A stretch of 57,857 nt of DNA, from contig JAUIIK010000016.1 in the NCBI GenBank assembly GCA_030431755.1, positions 1-57,857 of the forward strand, given 5' to 3'. Position 1 is the stretch's first letter, and each line of letters starts with the position of its first letter. The notes beneath the pieces are model-generated. The model did no database searches. It worked only from the letters and a program-made list of their open reading frames with translations, and was not told where the DNA came from. This document shows, piece after piece, positions 25,173 through 34,533 of this stretch. A program made the position numbers and the translations under genes. This DNA is from Chloroflexia bacterium. GTDB taxonomy: Bacteria > Chloroflexota > Chloroflexia > Thermomicrobiales > CFX8.

Positions 25173-25993
25173 CCCGATCTGCCCACTCCAGTTGCAATCG
25201 CGCCCTAACCGCTGAAGGATGCCATACCCGGCAATTTCCGAGGCCCCGTCAGGAGGTTGGCCACTTCCCGCAACGGCAGCGTTTCGCCACAACCTTCGCG
25301 CATCGAGGTAAAGCGTGCGCTAGCGGTGCGCTCGAAAGCCGGCGGCAAGCACCGCCTTGCAGTAGACGCCATCGCAACAACCGTGGCATCCCGACGCAGA
25401 AGGGATCTTGTCGCGAGCGTGTCACATGCCGGAGCAGCAGACGGTGATCGACCGCGCGGTAGCGATTGCGGCAGTCATCTGCGATGCGTGGCGCTGGCGA
25501 TCGAAGATCCCTCGGGCGCAAAGCCTTCCTCGGGATACCAGGTTCGAAGCGGGACCTGCGTCAAGGATGCTGCTCGGCGGCGTGTGGTGGAAGAAACAGG
25601 CAGATTCCTCCGGTCCGACGCCGATCTCGATGCAGGCATGGTGGAGATGGCCGACTCCTACGACATCGCCGGCGATCTCATCGCGAGCGACGGCCCACCG
25701 TTGGACAATTGGTCTAGAGTGCCTGCCGTGATTGTGCGGCCAATCCAGCCTTCAAATGTATTGCACGACAGGGTGCGTAGCTCGCGGCCGCAAATGATCG
25801 TTGAATCAACGCGCGATCTCGCACTCTATGACCAAACAGCAACCACGGCGTCCTCATCCCCATCATGTACGGAAACTTCCACAAAGTTAGTCGATGGCGT
25901 ATAGTACGGGCCAAGGTGCCATCATCAACGGTGAGGACGCAAATGGGGACGTCCACGGCACGATCAGTCAAATTCATCAGGGAGGTACTGGCG
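25173..25993. other. long intergenic region with repeat copy 3 and possible gene remnant
   Basis: This 820-bp gap holds the third copy of the dispersed element (25385-25539). From about 25580 to 25730, one frame reads like former coding sequence (RRVVEETGRFLRSDADLD, then MVEMADSYDIAGDLIASD), but it has no start, continues into non-coding text and I cannot name it. TATAGT at 25900-25905 may be the -10 box of the subtilase gene. Confidence 0.4.
25385..25539. repeat. dispersed MITE/REP-like element, copy 3
   Basis: A 155-bp element from GGCATCCCGACGCAGAAGGG to GCCTTCCTCGGGATACC. It matches copy 1 at the left end and copy 2 at the right end (CAAAGCCTTCCTCGGGAT against CGAAGCCTTCTTCGGGAT). The 35 bp to its left (CCTTGCAGTAG...) also match the left flank of copy 1. 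Confidence 0.75.
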
Positions 25994-28900
25994 ATGCGAG
26001 GATTATTCCGGCGTTCGCTCGTTGTCCTGCTCACGCTGACGCTGCTGCTACCAGCGACCGTGACAGCACAGCCGGCAGGCGGACCCGCGCCAGGGGAGAT
26101 TCGCACGGGCGCGGACGACGCGACCCAGAAGATTCACGAGGATCTCGCCGCCGAGCTCGAAGATGCGCCGGCCAGCAGCGATATCTGGTTCGTCGGCCAC
26201 GCGGCCACCGGGGTCAATCTCGACGCCTACACCAGCCGCTGGTTCGCCCGGCCGGACCTCGGGACCGGCATCGTCGGCATCATCGGCTATGCCACCCCGG
26301 CCGAGATCGTCAAGATCGCATCGGACAATGCTGTCTATCAGCTCCAGCTGCCGAAGTCGATCTTCGATGTGCCGAAGCCGGCGGACTCGGACGCGCCAGG
26401 TATTCTCAATGAGAACATCAGCCCACAGATCAGCACCGAGCCCGGCCCCGGTCCGGCGCCGGAAGGCTGGTTTCACACCGGTCAGGCGATCCACGGCTCG
26501 CAACAGGCCTGGGACAAGGGCTACACCGGCAATGGCGTCGTCTACATGTCGAACGACTCCGGCGCGGACTACTGCCACCCGGACCTCCACGGCACCTGGG
26601 CCTACGTCAGCGACGGCAACTCGCCCTACTATGGCTTGCCGATGATGTTCGACTCCTACTCGATGCTGCTGCTCAGCAACGACCTGCAATTCGGCACCAA
26701 CTTCTTCGCCACCGGCCAGACCGACTACGCCGACACACGGGCGACAGCCTCGGGCGCGTCGTTCGGCTACATGCCGCTTGGCGCGAGCTCGAGCCACACC
26801 TATCAGACGACCGGCACGAGTCTGAGCGGCACCTACCACTACGGCTCGCACCCAGATAACACTCTCGCCGCCAACGCTGCCATCCTCAGCGGCGCGTTCG
26901 GCAGCGGCGGGGCCGTCGGCGGAGAGCGGGCGGCGATTCTCGTCGTCGATGAGAACACGCCCGGCGTCTACGACACAGTCTATGTCGACATCAACTACAA
27001 CTTCGACTTCTCGGACGACACGCCGGCGCGTCTGCCGCGCGACTTCAGCTCCCAGGAAGCGGCCTGTCTCGACTACAACAATGACGGCCTGAACGACGTC
27101 TCCGGCGGCCTCGTCTACTTCGTCGCCGACGGCGCGAATCCGATCCCAGCGATGGACTGGCTCTGGGGCCCGGCCGTCTTCGGCGCGGGCGACCTCGTCG
27201 CCTTCCACGTCATGGATTCCCTCGGCAGCCCGGGCGGCAACCACGGCATGGGCACGACGTCTGTCGCGACCGGCCAGGGCGTCGTCAGCGGCAGCACCAT
27301 CGCCGGCCCGAACGGTCCGCCACAGGCCAACGGCCAGGGACTCGTCGTCGGACCGGGACGTGACGTCAAGTCCACCCAGAACGGCGACTTCTACGCCTCG
27401 GCCTTCGTCGAGGACGCAACGCTCTTTGGCGTCTTTGGCTATGACGGCACACCGCTCACCGGCGATGAAGTCCAGATCATCAGTAACTCCTGGGGCTCCA
27501 GCGGCACCGACAATGATGGCTGGGATGAGCAGTCGCAGCTGATCGACGCAATCAACCGCGCCGCCGGCATGTATACGACGCAGCTCTTCTCGACCGGCAA
27601 CGGCGCGGCCGGCTACGGCACGACCTCACCGCCATCGCCGTCCAGCGGCATCTCCGTCGGCGCGTCGACGCTCTATGGCTCCATCGGTCAGTTTGAAGCG
27701 ATTGCCTCGGAGGATCAGATCATCGGCGGCGACGCCATGTCCTGGTCGAATCGCGGTCCCGGCGCGGTCCCGGGTCAGACCGGCGTTGATGTCATTGCAA
27801 CCGGCGCGTTCGGCACCGGCGATGTGGCACTCAACGAGATTCTCGACGGCTCGATTGCGACGGGTCAGTTCGGCGGCACATCGATGGCCGCGCCGGTCGC
27901 GGCCGGCAACCTGGCGCTGATCTTCCAGGCCTGGTTCGAGCGCACCGGCTCCTGGCCGACCTTCGACGAGGCCAAAGAACTGCTGATGAGCTCATCCAGC
28001 AACACCGACCATGACGCCTGGACGCAGGGCGCGGGCCTGGTCAACGCCGACTACGGCACTGATATCGCAGCCGGCAACGGCGGCTCATGGGTGACGCCGT
28101 CCGAGTGGACCGTCGGCGACTACCGCGGCGATGACTTTCCGGCCTTCGGCCACATCATTGAGCCGGGTGCGTCGGACACCCAGACCTTCGCCTTCCAGAG
28201 TGCTGGCGGTGGCACGGACCGCATCGACATCCAGCCAATGCGGCTCACCCAGATTGGCACGCACGACTACTCCTTCACCTCGAACCGGCAGTTCGAAGAT
28301 CACGGCAACTTCACGACGCCGGACTATGCTTGGCAGATCGACCAGGATATCCCCAACGGGACCGATCTGCTGATGGTCCGGGTCACGATCCCTTACGACG
28401 AGTTTGACCCGAACAACGACCTGAGCGAGCCCTTCAGCAACTGGCGGGTACACCTCCAGAACTGGACCGACCTCGACGGCGACAACCGCTTCTGGGTCGA
28501 CTCCAACGGCAACGGCAAGGTCGATCTCGGCGAGATGGATGCCAACGAGCACATCCGCGTCAGCTACGGCTACAACATGGGGCCGACCCAGCAGGCGCGC
28601 ATGGCCAATCCACTCGACCGGATGGACGACGGTTTGCTGCTGACCTTCCGGCACCGGGACAAGATAACCAACGTCGCGGTGACCCACCTGGAGGTTGAGG
28701 TCAGCTACTGGCAGTGGACGCCGTGGGACTGGGTCGACGTCGGCGGACGCCGGCGTGGCGCGCCCTTCGAGCAGATCACCGTGCCGGGCGGCGGAACGAC
28801 GAATCTGACTGCCACGATCACAGTGCCCGAGGACACGCCCTACGGCATGTATGAGGGCGGGCTGATGATCGACGGCAACGTCAACATGCAGCTGATCCCG

Positions 28901-30034
28901 ATCACCGTGGCCGTCGCCGCCAACGACACCTCGTTCGAGTTCGGCGGCAACGCGCCGGCCAACACGCTCTACGACAACGGCCACATGTTCGGCTATACCG
29001 ACTACAGCTGGCGCGCCGAGTCCGGCGACTGGCGCTTCTTCTGGACCGACCTCGACGGGGCGGATCTTGAGATCCCGCGCCGGGTGCTCAACCACCCGGA
29101 CAACGGCACGCCCTACCTCGTGGTCGACAACCACTGGTCGGGCGCGGGAACTGACATCGACACGCTCATCTACGGCCCCGCCATCGGCGACTTCAACCCG
29201 AGCGGCATCTTCGGTCCGTACACGCTGGAGCTTGCCGGCGGCAGCCCGAACCTCTATCAGGGCAGCGGCCGCTGGGGCTACGACACATCGTCCGGCGGAC
29301 CGCGCGAGATCGTCGCTGCGCCAGTCGAAGAAGGGCTCCAGGGGATCTACCTGCACCAGGTCAAGGTCGACGGCTCAATGCACAACGAGCCCTTCCACGG
29401 CTATGTCGGCATGATCGACGTCGCGCCGGGCGTCGTTGAAGGCACCGGGCGCTCAGGAACGGCGACGCTCAGCGTCTACAGTGAGCTGGGCTTCGAGGGG
29501 CTCGTCGCGTCGGGCTACGGCGTCAGCTCGCCGGAGACGACGACTGAGACGATCCTCCAGGACGACCCCAACGATCCATCAACGGCGTCGTTCTCACGCC
29601 AGGTCACGCTGACCAACGGCGCGGAGCTGACGGTTAACACTTGCTGCACCGGCGCGAGCTCGGACATCGACCTCTACGTCTACGGCCCAGACGGCTCGTT
29701 GCTGGCCTCCTCGGCCACGGCATCCGACGAGGAGTTCGTCACGATCCGTTTCCCGGCCGACGGCACGTACACGATTGAGGTCCATGGCTGGGCAGTGACC
29801 GGCGGCAGCGACACCTTCGAGCTGACGATCAACGCCGTCCAGGGCACCGACATCGACGCGACAGCCCAATCGGGCGCGCTCGATGCCGGTGGGACGAAGG
29901 AGATCACCGTGAGCTGGGATCTCGCGGGACGGCCGGCCGGCGTTTACAACGGCGTCGTGCTGCTCGGACCACCGGACGCACCCGGACTGATCACGGTACC
30001 GGTCGAGATCACGATTCCTGGCCGGACGCGCTAG
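25994..30034 (+). CDS. very large secreted subtilisin-like (S8) serine protease with PPC domain
   Basis: The 1346-residue precursor begins with a classical signal peptide (SLVVLLTLTLLLPATVTAQ). The S8 triad is readable: Asp188 in YMSNDSGADYCHPDLHG, His417 in GGNHGMGTTSVATG and Ser630 in GGTSMAAPVAAG, with the oxyanion Asn in LFSTGNGAA. The Asp-His distance of about 230 residues is far longer than normal, so a beta-rich, Asp/Asn-rich insert (possibly calcium binding) splits the catalytic domain. Residues about 690-1180 are further beta-rich domains. A PPC domain (about 1190-1290) contains DIDLYVYGPDGSLLASS and TYTIEVHGW. ATG 25994 is preferred because GGGAGG lies just upstream. It probably degrades external protein. 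Confidence 0.9.
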   Translation: MRGLFRRSLVVLLTLTLLLPATVTAQPAGGPAPGEIRTGADDATQKIHEDLAAELEDAPASSDIWFVGHAATGVNLDAYTSRWFARPDLGTGIVGIIGYATPAEIVKIASDNAVYQLQLPKSIFDVPKPADSDAPGILNENISPQISTEPGPGPAPEGWFHTGQAIHGSQQAWDKGYTGNGVVYMSNDSGADYCHPDLHGTWAYVSDGNSPYYGLPMMFDSYSMLLLSNDLQFGTNFFATGQTDYADTRATASGASFGYMPLGASSSHTYQTTGTSLSGTYHYGSHPDNTLAANAAILSGAFGSGGAVGGERAAILVVDENTPGVYDTVYVDINYNFDFSDDTPARLPRDFSSQEAACLDYNNDGLNDVSGGLVYFVADGANPIPAMDWLWGPAVFGAGDLVAFHVMDSLGSPGGNHGMGTTSVATGQGVVSGSTIAGPNGPPQANGQGLVVGPGRDVKSTQNGDFYASAFVEDATLFGVFGYDGTPLTGDEVQIISNSWGSSGTDNDGWDEQSQLIDAINRAAGMYTTQLFSTGNGAAGYGTTSPPSPSSGISVGASTLYGSIGQFEAIASEDQIIGGDAMSWSNRGPGAVPGQTGVDVIATGAFGTGDVALNEILDGSIATGQFGGTSMAAPVAAGNLALIFQAWFERTGSWPTFDEAKELLMSSSSNTDHDAWTQGAGLVNADYGTDIAAGNGGSWVTPSEWTVGDYRGDDFPAFGHIIEPGASDTQTFAFQSAGGGTDRIDIQPMRLTQIGTHDYSFTSNRQFEDHGNFTTPDYAWQIDQDIPNGTDLLMVRVTIPYDEFDPNNDLSEPFSNWRVHLQNWTDLDGDNRFWVDSNGNGKVDLGEMDANEHIRVSYGYNMGPTQQARMANPLDRMDDGLLLTFRHRDKITNVAVTHLEVEVSYWQWTPWDWVDVGGRRRGAPFEQITVPGGGTTNLTATITVPEDTPYGMYEGGLMIDGNVNMQLIPITVAVAANDTSFEFGGNAPANTLYDNGHMFGYTDYSWRAESGDWRFFWTDLDGADLEIPRRVLNHPDNGTPYLVVDNHWSGAGTDIDTLIYGPAIGDFNPSGIFGPYTLELAGGSPNLYQGSGRWGYDTSSGGPREIVAAPVEEGLQGIYLHQVKVDGSMHNEPFHGYVGMIDVAPGVVEGTGRSGTATLSVYSELGFEGLVASGYGVSSPETTTETILQDDPNDPSTASFSRQVTLTNGAELTVNTCCTGASSDIDLYVYGPDGSLLASSATASDEEFVTIRFPADGTYTIEVHGWAVTGGSDTFELTINAVQGTDIDATAQSGALDAGGTKEITVSWDLAGRPAGVYNGVVLLGPPDAPGLITVPVEITIPGRTR

Positions 30035-30188
30035 CCGCGACGGTGACCGTAAGGAATGATGAACGAGGAGTGGGCGTCGGCCCGCTCCTCGTTTCCATTT
30101 GCGTGCAACGCCAGATTGACACCAGGGCGTGCCGCCGCCTAGGCTCGAAGCCGCAACATCGTTCGCACACCTCGAGCGGAGCGCAAGC

Positions 30189-31607
30189 ATGGACTACCAG
30201 AAAGAAAAGACGGACCGTTTCGGACTGCCGTTGACGACAACGTCCCAGGCCGCCGTCGAGCTCTATGTCGACGGCATGGACCGTATCCTCTCGGGCAATC
30301 TCGGCGCCGAGCAGAGCCTGCGGAGCGCCGTCGCTGAAGATGAAGGCTTCGCAATGGCCTACGCCGCGTTGGCCGGCATCGACCTGCGCCAGCGCCGCTT
30401 CGAAGACGCCCGGACCAACGCGACCAGGGCACGCGAGCTGGCCAACGGGCTGACGCGCCGCGAGCGCAGCCACATCGAAACGGCGACTGAGATGATCGTT
30501 GGGCGCGCGCCACGAGCGATGCAGCTCACCGACGAGCACCTCGACGAGTTCCCCGGCGACGCGAACATCCTCCAGCAATACACCTATCTCAACTTCGGCA
30601 GCGGCGACCGCGAGCGCAACGCCCGGACGCTCGGCCTGCTGGAGTCCATCGAGGACGCCTACGGCGACGAGTGGTTCTACACCGGCACGCGGTCGTTCTA
30701 TCTCCACGAGCTCGACCGCTTTGACGAGTCACGCCACTACGCCGAAGCCTCGCTGCGGGGCAACCCACGCAACGGCAATGCCTCCCACAACATGGCCCAC
30801 TGCTTCTATGAGACAGCCGACTACACTGGCGGCATCGAGTTCATCGCCCAGTGGGTCGACGACTACGACGCCCGCGCGCCGTTCTTCTCGCACCTCAACT
30901 GGCACCTGGCGCTGTTCGAGCTCACCCAGGGACGCTACAAACGCGCCCACGAGATCTACCGCCAGACGATTCGCCCGAGCGTCCTTGAGCAGGCTGGCGG
31001 TCTCGGCCCGCCGCTCGCCGACGCAACGTCGTTGCTCTGGCGCTTCCGGCTCTACGGTTACGCCGTGCCGGAAGAGGAGTGGGCCGAGGTGGCGAAGTTC
31101 TCGCGCGACGCCTACCACGCCGGCAGCTTCGCCTGGCAGGACATGCACGCCGCGCTAGCCCTCGCCGCGACCGGCGATACGACGACGCTGGACGAGATGA
31201 CCAGCCGTCTCAAGCGCCGGGCGGAGCGCGGGAACGCGATGGACGCGGAAGTGACGCTGCCACTGGTGCGCGGCATCGAAGCCTTCGCCCGCGGCGACTA
31301 CGACGAAACCGTGAAGCTGATCGAGCCGGTCGCGCCGCAGATGGTTCGCGCCGGCGGCAGCCAGGCCCAACGGCAGGTCTTCGATGAGACGCTGCTCCAG
31401 GCCTATCTCAACGCCGAGATGTACGAGCGTGCTGAGAACATGTTGCGCCAGCGGCTCGAACACCGCCACTCGGCGCGCGACTTCTTCTGGCTTGCCGAGG
31501 CCCAGCAGGCGACCGGCGACGCAACCGCCGCGACAACCAGCCGTGAGAATGCGCGCACCGCCTGGGCCGGCGCCGATACCGACGCCCCGGAACTCGCGGC
31601 GGACTAA
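30189..31607 (+). CDS. tetratricopeptide repeat protein, TTC38-like
   Basis: This 472-residue all-helical protein resembles the TTC38 family of degenerate TPR proteins. Repeat-like pairs include AMAYAALAGIDLRQRRFEDA, EASLRGNPRNGNASHNMAHC and TLLQAYLNAEMYERAENML; HLNWHLALFELTQGRYKRAH is the most typical TTC38 segment. There is no signal peptide or membrane helix. No enzymatic function is known for the family. ATG 30189 follows GGAG by 8 nt; an upstream GTG-type extension lacks homology. It lies about 155 bp after the protease gene. Confidence 0.82.
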   Translation: MDYQKEKTDRFGLPLTTTSQAAVELYVDGMDRILSGNLGAEQSLRSAVAEDEGFAMAYAALAGIDLRQRRFEDARTNATRARELANGLTRRERSHIETATEMIVGRAPRAMQLTDEHLDEFPGDANILQQYTYLNFGSGDRERNARTLGLLESIEDAYGDEWFYTGTRSFYLHELDRFDESRHYAEASLRGNPRNGNASHNMAHCFYETADYTGGIEFIAQWVDDYDARAPFFSHLNWHLALFELTQGRYKRAHEIYRQTIRPSVLEQAGGLGPPLADATSLLWRFRLYGYAVPEEEWAEVAKFSRDAYHAGSFAWQDMHAALALAATGDTTTLDEMTSRLKRRAERGNAMDAEVTLPLVRGIEAFARGDYDETVKLIEPVAPQMVRAGGSQAQRQVFDETLLQAYLNAEMYERAENMLRQRLEHRHSARDFFWLAEAQQATGDATAATTSRENARTAWAGADTDAPELAAD

Positions 31608-31621
31608 GATCACCGTGACTC

Positions 31622-31693
31622 GTAGGGCCGGGGCTCGTCCCCGGCCGCTGTTGCGCCAGAACGAAAGAGGCCGGGGATGAGCCCCGGCCCTAC
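31622..31693. repeat. 72-bp palindromic element / bidirectional terminator
   Basis: Two 25-bp ends are inverted copies of each other with one mismatch, and each end is itself a hairpin (GCCGGGG-CTCGT-CCCCGGC). It lies between two convergent genes, where it could stop transcription from both sides. The shape is that of a REP doublet. Confidence 0.7.
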
Positions 31694-31721
31694 GTGGCCC
31701 AATGGACTGTTGCGGGTCCGA

Positions 31722-33167
31722 TTACAGCGCCGAGACGCCCTGGACGTAAACGGTCGTCGAGTAAGAGGCGGAGCCGTCTTCGGGGAAGAAGCTGCCGGAG
31801 ATGGCGATGACCGGCTGGAGCGCCAGGCCGTGCTTCGGGCCGGCGGCGGAGGTCAGCATATAGCTCACCTCGAAGTGCTCGGCGACGAACTCGCCAGCCT
31901 CACGGGGCGCCGAACTCTGCGGCCAGTAGCCGCCGCCCGCCTGGACCTGCTGCCAGGCCTGCTCGGCCGTCACCAGCGCGACATCGCTCGAATCGGTCAC
32001 CTCAAGCCAATAGCCGGAAATGCTGACGATCCGGTCCTCGTCGTCGAGCACCAGCGTGATCGTCATTGGATGGCCGACAGCCGGGTTCGGCAAGCTGCGG
32101 TCGCCGAGCGGGACGTGGATGAAACGCTGGCCGTTATCGTTCGTCTGGAGCACCGGGTGGACATCGCTGTTGCCGACCGGAATGCCGAACTCACGCAGCC
32201 AGTCGACGGCCGCGTCAGTCAAGTCCTCGATGTCACCGGCCGAATAGGGCTCGGGCAAGGTGCAGGAGAACGCGCCGCTCTCGGGCGACCAGGTGAAATT
32301 GATCGAGCCTTCGCCTGATGTCAGAGCATAGATCGTCTTGCCGCCACGCTCGCGGGTGTCGATCTGGGCCTCGATGCCGAGGAACTCGGAAACGCTCCGC
32401 AGGATTAGATCAGGGTGGACATAAGGCGACGAGAAGCGATAGGCGGTCCCGCTACGGTCGAGGCTGATCGACGCGGGGTCGATTGACTGGCTATAGGTAA
32501 CGTCGAGGGAAGCGTCTATCGACGGGGCAGCGACGGTCGCAAGCGCGCCGAGCTCGACGTGCCGCGAGTCGACCGGCGGCAGCTCGACGACGGCGCGTTG
32601 CACGTCCACGGCGGACGTTTGGGTCTGCCCCTGCTGCGACTGGAACGCGCCCTCTTGAGCCGCCTCGTCGTCAGCGCCGGCGCTGGATGCGCTATCGGCG
32701 TCCACGCCGCGCACGGCGGGTTCGATGCCGACGGCGGTCGCCGACACCAACGCGCCCGAGGCGGTCGTCGTCGGGGCCACCGTTGCGAAGCGCGCGACCT
32801 GATTTACCGCGGCTTCCGAACGCGCGTTGTCGCCGGAGAATGCCATCCAACCGGTCACCGCGCTCGCCACGAGGACGACGGTGAGCGCTCCAAATAGAGC
32901 CGGCACCGGATAGCGGCGCGGGCCGGTGCGGGGCCGGAGGGTGACGAGCCGAGGACCTGGATCAACGAGGTCACGCTTGAGCTGGGCGCGAAATTCGGGG
33001 TCGGGCTGATCCTTGTCGAGCTGCTCCATGAGCAACCGGGCGAGATCGGCCAGATCTTCAGTATCGCCGTCATGCACCGGCGAGGGCTGTCCAGATTGTA
33101 GGCGGTCGATTTTCCGGCTCAGGCGGTCTGCCTGGTGTGAAGTCTGATCTTGCCCGTCAGACGGCAT
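31722..33167 (-). CDS. membrane-anchored probable anti-sigma factor
   Basis: The 481-residue protein has a cytoplasmic N-terminus of about 85 residues (with LARLLMEQLDKDQPDPEFRA, a helix typical of transmembrane anti-sigma regulators), one membrane helix at about 87-110, and a large outside part. The outside part has a low-complexity Ala/Ser linker and a beta-rich domain from about residue 225. I could not assign that domain. It overlaps the ECF sigma gene by 11 bp in the same direction, which is the main reason to call it the anti-sigma partner. No zinc (ZAS) motif is seen. Confidence 0.65.
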   Translation of the reverse strand: MPSDGQDQTSHQADRLSRKIDRLQSGQPSPVHDGDTEDLADLARLLMEQLDKDQPDPEFRAQLKRDLVDPGPRLVTLRPRTGPRRYPVPALFGALTVVLVASAVTGWMAFSGDNARSEAAVNQVARFATVAPTTTASGALVSATAVGIEPAVRGVDADSASSAGADDEAAQEGAFQSQQGQTQTSAVDVQRAVVELPPVDSRHVELGALATVAAPSIDASLDVTYSQSIDPASISLDRSGTAYRFSSPYVHPDLILRSVSEFLGIEAQIDTRERGGKTIYALTSGEGSINFTWSPESGAFSCTLPEPYSAGDIEDLTDAAVDWLREFGIPVGNSDVHPVLQTNDNGQRFIHVPLGDRSLPNPAVGHPMTITLVLDDEDRIVSISGYWLEVTDSSDVALVTAEQAWQQVQAGGGYWPQSSAPREAGEFVAEHFEVSYMLTSAAGPKHGLALQPVIAISGSFFPEDGSASYSTTVYVQGVSAL

Positions 33168-33753
33168 AACCTTCTTTGAACCTCGCTCGCAGGTTGACCA
33201 GCGCCCGATGGACAAGTTGCTTGACCGCTCCTTCGGAGCGTCCCATCAGATCGCCGATCTCCCGGTTCTTCAGGCCATGCGAGAACTTCAGAATCAAGAC
33301 GCGCTGCTGATCCGGAGGGAGCGTCTGCACCAGGGCGTTGAGCTCCTCGGATTGTTCGTCACGCGCGACGTAATCGACAGGGTCGTCGTCTGAAAGCTCC
33401 TGGGGCCTGAATACGGATACGTCCTCGACTGGAAATTCCCGGCTGCCGGTGCGGCCGCGGCGGTTGATGACATTCGCCGCGATCCGAAACAACCACGCGC
33501 CAAAGGGAAGTCCACGCCACTCATACTTGGGCAGCGCCGCCAGTGCTTGCTGAAACGTCTGCGCGGTCACATCCTCGGCGTCGTGATGAGTGCCCACGCG
33601 ACGGTATGCGTACCGGTAGACTCGGTCGACATACAGTTCGTAGAGCGCTCCGAACTCCTTCGGATCCGCCTGCGCTGCGGCAACAAGCTTGCCCTCATCA
33701 ACCGTACCATCGAGACGGCCGGCTTCGGTGGGCTGTGTCACACGTTTCAACAC
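33157..33753 (-). CDS. ECF-type RNA polymerase sigma factor
   Basis: The 198-residue protein has sigma region 2 (about 30-100, with FGALYELYVDRVYRYAYRRV and DAEDVTAQTFQQAL) and region 4 (about 140-195, with LPPDQQRVLILKFSHGLKNR and SEGAVKQLVHRALVNLR). It lacks regions 1 and 3, as expected for ECF factors. GTG 33753 is chosen because AAGGGG lies 9 nt upstream; starts at 33798 or 33831 would add residues without homology. It is translationally linked to its probable anti-sigma factor. Confidence 0.92.
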   Translation of the reverse strand: MLKRVTQPTEAGRLDGTVDEGKLVAAAQADPKEFGALYELYVDRVYRYAYRRVGTHHDAEDVTAQTFQQALAALPKYEWRGLPFGAWLFRIAANVINRRGRTGSREFPVEDVSVFRPQELSDDDPVDYVARDEQSEELNALVQTLPPDQQRVLILKFSHGLKNREIGDLMGRSEGAVKQLVHRALVNLRARFKEGYAV

Positions 33754-33937
33754 TGTCCGACGCCCCTTCCGGGTGGAAAAGTCGAAGACAGCATCCATGG
33801 TTACGGAAAGTTCAGACTGTTTTGTCACCACCCCTGGCGACCAGTATCAGTTCCCGTTCCCCGGGCTGCACACGAGCGAAATCTCGCTCACACAGGACGA
33901 TCGTACCCATCGAACCTGAGAGCAACCTGAAACCTGA

Positions 33938-34312
33938 TTAATCCGGGCTATGCGCCGGTGTATCTGGGACGGTTTCTTCGTCGCTGCCGGCAAACCAGGC
34001 AGCCACCGTCGCCAGCCCGCCGGTCCAGATTGCGCCGGCAATTGCCGCGACGAGCGCGAACGTGTCGTTGGCGATCAAGCGATCCATAACGATGAAGGCC
34101 GGCACACCGGCGGCGAGCGCCAGGAGTACACCCATGAAGGCGGCTTCGCGGTCATTGAGCTTCAGCTGCTTGCCGGCGATAAACCCGCCGATGGCTGGCG
34201 CAACCGGCCCAGTGATGAAATGCAGAATCGGTGGCAGAACTGCCAGCACCGCGATAACGAGCGTGAGCGCCGCTCCGAGGACGACGCGGACTGGTGCAGG
34301 CAAATGTCTCAT
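33938..34312 (-). CDS. small integral membrane protein, unknown function
   Basis: The 124 residues contain about four hydrophobic segments (7-30, 35-48, 57-77 and 84-107) with a short charged loop KQLKLNDREAAF. The C-terminus is acidic. I do not recognise the family. It stands alone between the ECF sigma gene and the AhpD-family gene. Confidence 0.65.
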   Translation of the reverse strand: MRHLPAPVRVVLGAALTLVIAVLAVLPPILHFITGPVAPAIGGFIAGKQLKLNDREAAFMGVLLALAAGVPAFIVMDRLIANDTFALVAAIAGAIWTGGLATVAAWFAGSDEETVPDTPAHSPD

Positions 34313-34533
34313 CCTTCCCGGATATCGATTGTCTCCCGCAGGCCCACGGTCGCGGGACCATCCATTCTACGGCGTCGACAGGACGACATCCGCCGAACCG
34401 CGATGGTAAGGACATCTCACCATCTTGGATGGCGAGCGTTCGCAAGGAATCTCGTTATCACGACGGCGCCGGAGGGGACAGCGCTCCACTGAAACCAGGC
34501 GGTACGCGCGCCATCGACCGCGTACGTAGCGGC

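Noticed and set aside
26048-29356. Long minus-strand open frames opposite the subtilase gene
   Set aside because: They are mirror frames caused by GC-rich codon use; the plus frame has signal peptide, triad and PPC domain.
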